A stretch of DNA of 64,000 nucleotides from Eucalyptus grandis (lineage: Eukaryota > Streptophyta > Magnoliopsida > Myrtales > Myrtaceae): NCBI RefSeq assembly GCF_016545825.1, contig NC_052615.1:35923516-35987515 (forward strand), written 5' to 3'. Position numbers and translations under genes: made by a program. Of the stretch, positions 1-10,219 are shown piece after piece (the first letter of the stretch is position 1; every line of letters starts with the position of its first letter). A model generated the notes under the pieces. That model was not told the origin of the DNA and did no database searches. It saw only the letters and a list, made by a program, of their open reading frames with translations.

Positions 1-1338
1 GCCCGATGATGTGCTCCTTCTCTTCATGAGCTTGCTTTGCTGCCTTCTCTGCTTCTCTGGCCCGTGTTTGAGAATGCCGGAGTGCTTCCAAAAGCCGAGA
101 CTTGCAAGGATCACCATCAGGAACTTCATATGCTTCCTTAATATGTGCAGTGCCACCATTGTAAGTATTCCTGCTGCAAGTTTCCAAAGTACAATGAAGC
201 ACTTGAATTTGGAGCAGAAAACTAGTATAGCATCGCATGTATTTTAAAACTTTCGTTCAGAACTTGTGCTAGACAGATCTGGATCAGCATCTATAAAAAC
301 GGCGATGGTGATCATTACATTGCAAAGGTGCTTTTTCCTCCCTATCTATTTCAAGGACTAAAGATAATAACAAGTGGATGTTTGTTACCTATTTAAGCAG
401 TATAATTTCTTTGAAGAAGAAGCTACCCTATCTAGCAACCAAAGATGATGTTACTCAAGTGTATCGAGAAGTACCTGCGCAACTCGCTGGGCACATTTTC
501 TTCTAATGAAGCCGCACATGTTCCAACTGTTTCATCGGGATCAAAATCATGTGACCAAAAAGGTGGTCTCGAAAGAGTCTGTGACTGCAGTTTCCCGTGA
601 GAAGGAATTCCTTGATCAGAGCATCGAATTTTTGAGCAGGCGTGTTGCTTAACATGAAGTTTCTGAGGCGGAGGAAGATCACAATTATCAACACGGTCAA
701 GCGACTTCCTAGCAACCAAGGAGGCTACTTCATCCTTATCCATTGCACGCCACCATGGGTCAGTCTTTGCATTACTAATCCATGGGGAATACGGCTCAAA
801 ATCATGTTCAGTAAGTTGCTTGGAAATTGATGAGCCAAAATCATCTATTTGCATGCAGTCATAGCCACCTCCCATACTGATATCCTTGATATCTTTGGCC
901 TCCTCACTTTCTTTGGCTTCCAACTCTCGTTCTCTACCATCAAAATCCTCACCATCTTCTTCATCCTGCAAGACCATCTTATGTGACTCAGAATATAAAT
1001 TTCCCAAGCCTGTTTTCGAACTTTCCATTTCAACATCAAGGAATTCTATCTTTTTCACTCATTAAAACCTTTTGGAACCCACGGATTGGCTGGAGATGAA
1101 GCCACCATCTCGTGTCATCACAAAGATCAGAAAACAAAGGCTTCCCATTAGAAGGCAGGAATCCTATATCTGGTTGGTCACCCTCATCAGCCGTGTTGGT
1201 TGGTCCAGCATCTACCTGTTTAGATGTCAATGATGATGATTGGCAGCAAGCTAATTTGGGGGCTCTTTTTGCATCCTCCTGTACAAAATAACGGTTTATC
1301 GTTCTCTGCCATACAGCTCTGGCTTCAGCTGCTGCCAT
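1..1338 (-). CDS. Plant-specific protein of unknown function, 5' part, with frameshift (partial)
   Basis: The minus-strand gene starts at the ATG at 1338-1336 and reads MAAAEARAVWQRTINRYFVQ, then KRAPKLACCQSS and TRWWLHLQP. A second block (about 1058-475) holds EPYSPWI, DPWWRAMD and DNCDLPPPQKL. An intron runs from 474 (donor CGCAG|gtac) to 171 (acceptor cag|GAATAC). The exon 170-1 encodes RLLEALRHSQTRAREAEKAA and continues off the window. I recognise this order from a conserved family of uncharacterised plant proteins (from memory, the group of Arabidopsis At4g25030/At5g45410; unverified), whose C-terminus usually carries a membrane segment that would lie outside the window. The reading frame breaks near 1068-1074, where one G appears missing from AAAGG, and a TGA follows shortly after. 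The gene is therefore a pseudogene or carries a sequence error. Function unknown. Confidence 0.7.
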
Positions 1339-3210
1339 CACTCTCTGAGCCTTTCAGACATTTCTCTCTGTCCAGATAGAGGAGCAAGTGATTCCTCTTT
1401 TTTTTTTCAACAGCATGTAAACCAATTACAATACAGTTTATGATCCATAAATTATGACATCGGACAGCATCTTTATACATGAGACAAGATAAAAGAAATA
1501 AAAGGCAAATACAACAGTCGCGCTAACATCAGCATAAATATTTTCAACTCTTCCTGAATTCTAATAAAACACAAGCTATGTAGAAAACTCCAAACGACCT
1601 TTCAGAGAGAAACAAGAGGAAGTTTAATAACAAATAGAGGTATAAGGCAGGTGCTAGCAATGGCTACTAAATGCCTTTTAAGTAGTCAACCAATAATTTA
1701 TTGCGAGTATTATTGTGTTCTTGAGCTTCCGACCAACATTCAGTAACCAATCATACCTCACTTGCACATGTTCTCTGCCCAAGTGTTTTTTTGCTCTGCA
1801 TTTTCAGCTCCATTCACAGTATGCTAACAAGGTGTCGCACAACCAACTATACTTGTTTGCTAAAATGTGATTATGAAAACTGAATACACAATTGAATATG
1901 CAATCCATCTGAATTTGTCATGTGTGCATTTGACAGAAAGCTTTCTTGTGCTTAAACTCCTTAGCAAAGAATCGACCCTGCTTTCATGGAATTTGGATGG
2001 ACAAAAAGACTAAAGTATAATAAGAATTCTTATTCCAATGTCTTTGTCAATGAAAATCAGTCAATTCACCTTGCTTTGATGGAACAATTGAATGTACAAA
2101 AACGATAGTCCCATAAAAATTCTTACTTCAATAGTCTCACAGATAAGGATACTCACACCTTAGTCAGGCAAAAACTCAATTTCAGCATATGTCACTCGTA
2201 CAAGCAAATAACAGACACTAGAATTGATCAAGTTTGTTTGCAGGTAATATACCATGGGTAAGGCTATAGAAACATCAGCCATTTGCATAACTAGGAAGTC
2301 TTGGCTATCAAAAACTCAAGCAAATTAAGATGCCACGAGTTCAATTGTTTTGGCAATTACTTTTCCTGATGCTCACTACATAGGAATTTCTCCGCCCACT
2401 AGAGTCCCAACTCAGGCCAAGTTCTATCAAATCTATCGACCATGAGGGACAAGAATCACAACAGAGCTCTCAGTAAAAGCATGGGACTAGGAACAACTTT
2501 AAGGTTCGATGGGTCATTAGAGAATCATATCACTACAGAACGGATGAGCTTATTTGAGCCCAACACTTGCAAGATTCCTTTCTGAAAGATCAGTGGAACT
2601 CTAGAGGTCATGAGGTAAAAGAAATGTCATAATGCAGATAAAAATAGACCCTTTTTTGGCTTCTTCTAGCAGACAAGTACCAACAAGCATGTTCTAATCA
2701 ATCACGGAACCTCAACAAGCTCCATGAATGCAGACTCATGTCCCTTCAAAGGAGGAGAGCTTGAATATCCAGAGAAACACAATCTTCTAATTTCGCCGCA
2801 ACCAATCAAACAGGAAACGCCCGCAAACACAACAATTCAGACCCAGATCATTAATCATCAGAAAGGTTCCATCTTTAAGCAGGAGGCGGCGAAATTCGAC
2901 GCAACAAAGCAAGAAAAGCACCATCGCCACAACACCATTAGGATGGTACAACCGGACCACCAATCAGCGAGGACGATAAACTCAAAAGCAAAAGCAAAAA
3001 GAAAGGAACTGGGAAGTGAAAAAGCAAAGGCGAGAGAGAGAGAGAGAGAGTACCGGAAAACCATGCATCCACCGCAGAAGGGCAGTGGCCAGCCCTTCTT
3101 GCTCGAGGCTTCTTGCACAGGAGCGAGGGCGAGAACCCAATCTGGCAAAAGGGCAACGAATGAGGAAAGAAAGGGAAGGAGAGGCTTGGGTTTTGCTCAG
3201 TAACAGTCAA
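1339..3210 (-). other. Probable 5' leader and long leader intron of the left-edge gene
   Basis: No coding region is convincing here. Immediately upstream of the ATG, the minus strand shows a possible acceptor (ggctcag). A GC-richer stretch with a (GA)n run at 3032-3051 and a possible minus-strand donor (ccg|gtact) near 3050-3056 lies at the far end. This fits a 5'-UTR exon around 3060-3200 followed by an intron of about 1.7 kb, but no transcript evidence is available. Small ORFs on both strands at 2.7-3.2 kb overlap each other and look like chance. Confidence 0.3.
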
Positions 3211-3614
3211 TGGGTTCGATGCCGCATCCTGTCGGTTTGCTCGTCCCCGAGCCTAACTTTTTCCTTGCGATAATATCAAGAAAATCGAATGATGGGATGA
3301 CTGGAGCGCTACACGACACCGTCGGTTGTCGGCTCGCGACAGGACGTTGCGAGAGGGCCAAAAACAATGGGCGGCCCCGTCTGGTCCCACGACGACGGTG
3401 GCGTGGCGCGGCCCGGCCGTGCGCCGCCGCCGCTCGGTTTCGGTAGGATAAAGGGGAAATCGGTCCCTCGCGTCCCTGTCCAACCAACTACTCCCGCCGG
3501 ATTTTCCCATGAGATATGGATATGCGCTGTCGTAATAGTCGAGCCGATGGCTAGAGATGTGCGCACGCTTGAAAGAGACCCCAAACTTTTTTTTACGCAA
3601 CCCGGCCGGCGGGA

Positions 3615-4142
3615 GAATTATCAAACAAAGCCATAAGCTTTTTTTTTTTTGATTGATTCACTCCTAAACTTTTTGTGTTTATATTAATTCGATTCGTTCA
3701 GCCATTTTGATAAGCTACTGCTAGATTTGTCATACGGGTGAGCTAATCATGTTTGGGACATGTCATATATGATTCAATCCAAATTGATTAATTAATCGAT
3801 TTATGACTTATTTATTAGTAATGTCTATTTATTAGCACGTAGGCTAGCTCCAATCGATGCTAAAGTGAATTATATTTTAAATAATATTACTTTTTTTATT
3901 TTTCTCTTTTTTCTTCCTCCTTTTCCTTGCTTGGGCTGGCAAGGCTGACCTCACTAATGGTTGGCGGGGGCAAACCTCCCCAGCCCTCGCAAGGAAGGAG
4001 GAAAAAAAAAAAGAAAGGAAAAAATAAAAATGTAATAAAAAATTCGAAATAAAAATCTGAACAGATTGAGTTGACATAAATGTAAAATGTTTTAGATTAA
4101 ATTAACATAATTAAAATATATTTTAATTTTTTTTGGTAATTT
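3615..4142. mobile_element. Non-autonomous TIR element with GC-rich core
   Basis: The left end (AATTATCAAA, then CCTAAACTTTTTGTGTTTAT) and the reverse complement of the right end (AATTACCAAA, then TCTAAAACATTTTACATTTAT) match imperfectly over about 90 bp. A GC-rich core (3925-3995, GGCTGGCAAGG and CCAGCCCTCGC) resembles cores in other elements of this window. No clean target duplication was found and no transposase is present. Confidence 0.4.
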
Positions 4143-4149
4143 TCATTGG

Positions 4150-7110
4150 GCTCACAAGACTGATCAACAGCCCTGGCATACGCGTGCTCTTCAAGCTTGA
4201 GGGTCCGGAGGTGCCGCATGATGTCTATGTCCGTCCGTATTCGAAATTGCACATTAGATCGAGTCGAATTTGGTCCCTTTCAACGTAGGTGGTTGCCAAA
4301 AAAGCCTGCTCGTTTGTCCTTCTGGGCAATATTTGGACACGGGAAATTCAAAATGAAATCGATAAAAAAAAGGAATTTGAGGAGAGATTTTTAAGCGTGT
4401 TAGTAAATTACGAACATGGGCAAAACTTGAATTCATTGATCAAATCCTTACTTCAGGAAATTTGACAAAATTCCATGTTAACGGACTAGACAACATCACA
4501 ACAAAGCAATTGCTAGATAATTGTGTAAATCTTTTTCGGGTTTTAGACTTAATTTGTTTCATGGAAAATGAATGGTTTGAAAAAAATCTTCCTAAAAATG
4601 ATATTTTAACATCACTCAAAAAAATAAATAAACAGAAAATGTTTTATTATCCTCAAAAGTATTTAGACGTATATAGTTGTTAAAAATGAAAATATTTTCT
4701 GTTAACTACTTATTTCAAGCGATGCAAGCAATTATCGTTAAGAAAATTATTTTTTAAATTATTTATTCTTATAATAATTCTCATCATGTTTTTACCACGA
4801 AGTTCTCTAACCTTTAGTAAAGAAAAAAACAAACAGCCATCAAATCCAAGTATCAAAATAACTACATATTTTTTAGTGCTTTGTGCAAGAAAACAATGAA
4901 AAATTACACTTAAATTTGGGTTTAATGTATAACGTAATCCTTGAATTTTAACTTGTTCAATGTAATCCTAAACTTTAAACAAATATACAATGTAGTTCTT
5001 GAATTTTTAAATTATTCATTGTGATCTTTCGAATTTTGGTATATATTTAATTTAATCCTTACATTATATATAACCGTTCAATATCGTCCTTAAACTTGAA
5101 TCAATTTCTCATAAATTGAATCGAACATGTATAAAAAATTTGGAGATTACATTAATTATATTAAAAGTTTAAAGATCATATTAATCTTGAGATAAAATTC
5201 AAGAATCGCATTGAATATATGAAAAAGTTTAAAGAATCATATTATAAATTGAGTCGAATTTCATGATTATTTACGTTAACATCCCTTCTCGTGCGCACAA
5301 GGCTCGTTTTCAGGAGGCGACGGGTTTGCTATGACGAGTTAAAAAGCCCTAAAAGGGGTTTTAGGACTGCGGAGGAAGGAGGAACTTTTCGAGTCCAGCA
5401 GGCGGAAAGTGCAGAGCTCGACAATTTGCAAAACGGAGCTCCAGCTTCACCTTCACCTTCACCTTCAGTCCACCAGCATCTGCATCGACCGCCCCGTAAC
5501 TCTCTCTCTCTCTATCGCGTTGGTATTGCTGTATGAAAATTCGTGATGGGCTCATTCCCCTCTGTCCAATTCGTCTTTTTTTCCATGCTTTCTTGAGCTT
5601 GTAATCGCGGGTAGGTGCCGATTCATCGCCGCTCGGACCATTCGTGTCGTGGTTCCGCCCTTAGAAATCGTGGGTCCATGGCGGGATTATCCGCCGTCGC
5701 CCGAATCGAAACTGGCTTTCATTGCTGGGCTGTAGAAAGTTCGTCAGTTGAAATGCAAGATGTGGGTTCCCCTTTGATTGCCTGCTTTCGCCGCGTATCT
5801 ATCGTGCCGGTCTCGGGCAGTGTTGTTGGCATTGGATTGGTCATAAGGGCCAGCGAAACGTTTCTGATCACGGGGAGCTTATGGTTGCCATTTGACGCGG
5901 CTAATGTGAATGTTATTGTTCATAGGTTGCGTGCCATTTAGCCTGCGGGGCGCGGGTTGATTTTGTTAAAATGCGCTTGGTCGTTGACTATGATCGGGTG
6001 ATTGTTTTGACTTCCGTTGGGGCGTGCTTGGATGAAGTTCTTTTTTGGCTCTAAGGTGAATGTTGTCATCATCAGGAAACTACTGTGCCCCACGAAATGG
6101 ATAGTCTAGGATGATTTCATATTCTCCTCTCGTGTTGTAGGTATGGTATTGCCTTCGTATGCTCATGGTGAAATAAATGATATGTGCATTGCAGGAAGAA
6201 AGATAGCCTCAAAGCAAATCGAATTTATACTTGAGACGTGTGTGTATTCTGCCCAGTAAAAGATTGACCTGCTCTCGTTGTTATAAATCAGATAGCATGA
6301 AAGTCAGAGCTTGAATCGTGCTAGATTGAAATTGTGGACTGCATAGGCTACCTCTTCTGATCCCTTTCCATGCTGAGGCAGCGTCATGTTGGCCAAAGGC
6401 CAAGATTGGGGATGCTATGTTTGAAATTTGGATGTCCTTGCCTACTTGGATTTGAAGATTGTGACTATGATTTCCTTCATAATTTGAATATGCTAAAGGT
6501 TTATTTTTGCAAAATATTTACTGCGCTTCTGTGTTTACCTTATTTAGGCTTTGGAATTAGGATTATCTATTCGTGCATACTCCTTGTGACTGGTGACTAA
6601 AATATATCATTTTTTCTTAGTATGGTTGTTTGGATTCCGAGTTCGTGAGACATTTCACTGAGAGTAGTATCAGAATTAGTTGCTGAAAGCTTATGGTCAC
6701 TTGCTGGCCATCATGGCTTTATTTGCAGCTTTTAGCTTCAGTGGAACAAGTTCTCGAAAGAACGAAAATTCTGGTATGCATTATTTCACAGAAGCTGTGG
6801 TCTGTGAAGATTTACTTCTCATTTACAACATCTATTTGTTGTTTACAAGCTGACATGGTCTTTCTACTCATTCCAAGGATTGTTTAGAATAGGTGCTTCG
6901 CTGTACGGTAGCAGCCTATCTTTACCCATGTGTTTCAAATGCAAGTATTATGATTCATAATTGCTTAAAATACATCTTTTTCATTTGGGGAAATTTATCA
7001 GTTCCCTTTTTTTGCCTGCAGGCTTTTTATTATCATCCTGCATATATAGTATGTGCGATCAGTCGGTTTAAATTTTCAAAGTTGATTCCGTTTTGAACTA
7101 GTATTCAGTA
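4150..7110. other. AT-rich intergenic DNA, then possible 5' leader and leader intron
   Basis: 4.4-5.28 kb is AT-rich, with repeated imperfect phrases such as CCTAAACTTTAAAC that look like decayed inverted-repeat elements. From about 5290 the composition becomes less AT-rich, with a CT-run near 5501-5513 and a possible donor (CGCCCC|gtaact). A possible acceptor (tattcag) lies just before the ATG at 7111. A 5'-UTR exon at about 5.3-5.5 kb with a 1.6 kb intron is plausible but unproven. ORFs between 5.6 and 7.1 kb show no recognisable domain. Confidence 0.3.
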
Positions 7111-7967
7111 ATGGGTACTGAAGAGTCGAAAGATCCTTTCAAAGGGGTGGACTGGAAAGCCGTTGGCAGTGACATACAAAAGGATCCCGCTGCTAAACCA
7201 ATTGTAAAGAAGCGGTTGCCTAAAAAGATTAGACAAATACCAGAATATTACTTCCTTCCTCGAAGATCTTTGACCTCGACTCTTGCTTTTTACGGGGCAT
7301 GCATTGCCGGTGGAATTGGTGCTGGAATGCTGTTGGAGATTTGGATAAATAAGAAAGTCAAAGGTGAGAAAATATCTTATATCATCTTCTTAGGTATCAC
7401 ACAGGAGCTTGGCTTCATTGTCCCTATCTGCACATTTGCACAGTTGATGACAGTAAAGTGTCCTCTAAGGAAATCATCAACCCATGCCACACTGATCTTA
7501 GAATCTAGTCTAGGGCCTTGTTATGTTGATGTTTTCTTCCTTTGCCCTTACTACATGTGAAAATGAACAAATGAGTTGGTTCACTCATATGTATTTAATA
7601 ATTTGAAACAAGAAAAGGACTGGTGAGGCAAAGCCAAAGATGAAGAATGACATGGATTTGCTGTCATGTTGTTTTATCACATTAAAGATATCTAGCTAGA
7701 ACAGAGTCTCGAAATTGACAAGACTTTGCAGTCGTTTAGACTTCATAGAAACAGTTACCGAAGATGTGCTGCTTTCATGTTCTCGAAGGAGTTTAAGTTA
7801 TGAATCGTGTTCTGTACGCATTTACTCGTGATACTATCTGTCCTCTTCTTGTCTATCTGGTGAATTGATCTTTCCCTCCGCCAAATACATGTCCTATGAT
7901 ATAATAGATGTTTTTCCTTGACATTGCAGAGGATGGAGGAGGCGTCGTATGGGAGTTCGACAAGTAG
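7111..7967 (+). CDS. Small conserved plant protein with one membrane span, 96 aa
   Basis: Two exons: 7111-7363 and 7930-7967. The donor is AAAG|gtgag and the acceptor ttgcag|AGG; joining gives a complete 96-residue protein ending in VVWEFDK. The N-terminus is soluble (DPFKGVDWKAVGSDIQKD), followed by a basic stretch (VKKRLPKKIRQIPEYYFLPRR) and one glycine-rich hydrophobic segment (about residues 54-76, FYGACIAGGIGAGMLLEIWI). I recognise this as a highly conserved short plant protein. From memory it resembles a plant-specific accessory subunit of mitochondrial complex I (Arabidopsis At1g67350 type), but that link is uncertain. Reading through the intron gives a longer 149-codon ORF, which I reject because the spliced C-terminus is the conserved one. 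Confidence 0.8.
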
Positions 7968-9640
7968 ATGAGATATGAATTTTCTTGATTGGAAACAAGT
8001 AGACAAGTAGATACAACAATATTCCGTGATCTTCTGATGTAAGTTTCGCCGTTTTGAATTGGCTGTGACTATGCATTGATGAACACTGGTAGCCGGTCGA
8101 TCGACGAAAGCGAGGGTTCGGTGTTATCGGAGGCAGTCTTCATGGTGGTGGTAGCTGGTGCAGAGAGTCCTGCAGCATAGCAAAACTCTTTTGCTCAGTC
8201 ACCACACCGTTTTGCTTGATTGAAATTTACACATTACTAATTGTGGGAATGAGAACCCAAGTTTCATTATTAGCCTTTCATTTGCTTCTCCGCCTTTCCG
8301 GCCCTCGTCATCTCGAGTTATGTCTCGCTGATCCTCTAGATTTTGCTTTCAATTAACCAATTATTACAGAAGAAACGAAGCTCAATGATTTCAGCTGAAG
8401 ACAACATGCAGATTTTAATTTCATAATTTGAGATCACACGCTAATGCAAGAAGCCGAACCGTATCATTTGCGGTATTGGTCCTCCGAATCGCATTTTCTT
8501 TTCATTTGATTTAAATTTTTTTAAGAACTAAAGGCGCATGCGTTTCGTGGAAAATGAGTGATTTAGAAATTACTTTTCAAAAATCATTACTTGTAGCTCT
8601 TACAAAAATAACAAAAAATCATTACTTGTGGCTCTTACAAAAATAACAAAAATAAACGAAATGGAGAACTTTTTTCTTTTTTTGTCCTCCACCACAATAG
8701 TTATTTATGATGAAAATATTTTTTGTTGATTAATTTTTTTTAAACGACATAAGCAATCATTTTTAGGTGGGTTGGTTCGGATCACAAATGATCCAATTTA
8801 AATTGTTTTTTTTTTTTTTCGCAATGTAAATTTATCTATCATTTAGCGAAATCCAGGAAAGCTTGTTTCTTATGCATTTTTTTAAATAAATGATATTACT
8901 AAAATACTTTCATACGATACAAATTTAATGGATAATTTTGATTTTTTTTTTAAATTGAGGCTCTATTTGCTTTTTGAAAAATATTTTCTAGAAATATAAT
9001 AATATTTTTGATGTTTGCTTGAATTCGAAACTAAATTAGAAATCTTTTTCTGTCATTGAAAAGCAAAATGTGATTTGATTTTCCTCCATATACTCCTTTT
9101 AAAATATATTTTTCATTTTTTAATTGGACTTTTAAATTTACATTTTATTTTATTAATCCTTCTTTGATCAATCAATCGGCAACTAGATATAGAGAAGTTT
9201 GAGCTTTGTTAAATTTGACAAGGTTGACTTGAGGCTAGTGAGCTCAAGCCTCACTAGATGTTGGCAAGGTCGAGCTTGTCTGAGGGTGGTGAGCTCGAGC
9301 TTTGCCCAATTGACAATCTTGAGTTTGGCCAACCTCTAGCAAGCACGTCTCTCGCCCAGCCAATTGCTAAATCACTCAATTTTTTTTTTATTTTTGGCAA
9401 AACGAACGCATTCCGAGAGACCGAGAAATCTACGATATCCCGGAGCTGACATTACAAAGCGGGTCGATGGTCGATGGCGCGGAACTCCATCGAAGCAAAA
9501 GGGAGGGCGCCACGTGGATAGTCTAGTCTAGTCTACTATGCAGCCACCGTCCTGCTTATTATTATAGCAGCTGCAGCAATTCGTTCACAAGAAAAAGGGA
9601 CCTCCAATATTCCCAAAACGCCCCCGCGCGTGGACGCGAG
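7968..9640. other. 3' flank and AT-rich intergenic DNA
   Basis: Up to about 8.3 kb this is probably the 3' UTR of the 96-aa gene. A short direct repeat (unit about 36 bp, containing CATTACTTGT and CTCTTACAAAAATAAC) lies at 8581-8654. 8.5-9.4 kb is AT-rich with T-runs. A GC-richer patch at 9205-9365 (GGCTAGTGAGCTCAAGCCTC and similar) resembles the cores of TIR elements elsewhere in the window. No gene seen. Confidence 0.4.
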
Positions 9641-9773
9641 TCCCTCCCCCCATGCATCATCGACTCGGGGGGTCACGGGGTCAGTGGGAAAAAATATTGG
9701 GGCCCACTTTTCTGACGCTCTCTCTCCTCTTTCTCTCTTTTGTCCCCCTCCCCTCCTATGTGGCGCCGTGTGA

Positions 9774-9810
9774 GTGGTCCGGGACCACGCTGACGTGGCG
9801 GTCCCGGACC
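9774..9810. promoter_or_regulatory. Paired palindromes around a TGACGTGG box upstream of the invertase
   Basis: GTGGTCCGGGACCAC (9774-9788) is a perfect palindrome. It is followed by TGACGTGG (from 9791), an ACGT-core site of the kind bound by plant bZIP factors, then a second near-palindrome GGTCCCGGACC (9800-9810). A TATA-like TTAAATAA lies at 9883-9890, about 330 bp before the start codon. Placement suits a core promoter; binding is inference. Confidence 0.4.
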
Positions 9811-10065
9811 ACCCAATATTTTCTCGGGTCAGTGGTGGCAACCCCCCCTCGTAAATTCCCGCGTGAACCAGACCCACTTTGCTTAAATAAAGTCGACATA
9901 ACCGCCTCAACAGAAAAAAGACCAGCCCACGCTTTTCTCGCTCCCCGCCCGCCGCCTCCCTCCCCCGCCCGCCCTCCTCCTCCTCCTCCTCAGCCCTTCC
10001 GGCCGCCGCCATTGTTACGCTGCAACTCTCTCTCGCTCTTCCCTTCCCACCGCATTCTCAAAAAG

Positions 10066-10219
10066 GTACCTCTCCTCCTTCATCATCATCATCTTCTCTT
10101 TCTTCTTCGTCTTCTTCGCGTTTTCGGCCGCGGCGTGCGCGAGCGGAGATGGCGGCTTCTCGCGTGGCGCGCGCGCGCGCGTGGGTTTTCATGCCTTTCG
10201 AACTCTTTCTTTCTTTCAG
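10066..10219 (+). other. 5'-UTR intron of the invertase gene
   Basis: Donor AAAAG|gtacc at 10065/10066 and acceptor tttctttcag at 10210-10219 lie directly before the ATG at 10220. The interior is rich in TC and CG repeats, including a (CG)n run near 10167-10180. The ATG follows the acceptor directly, which explains why an open frame appears to extend upstream. Confidence 0.6.
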
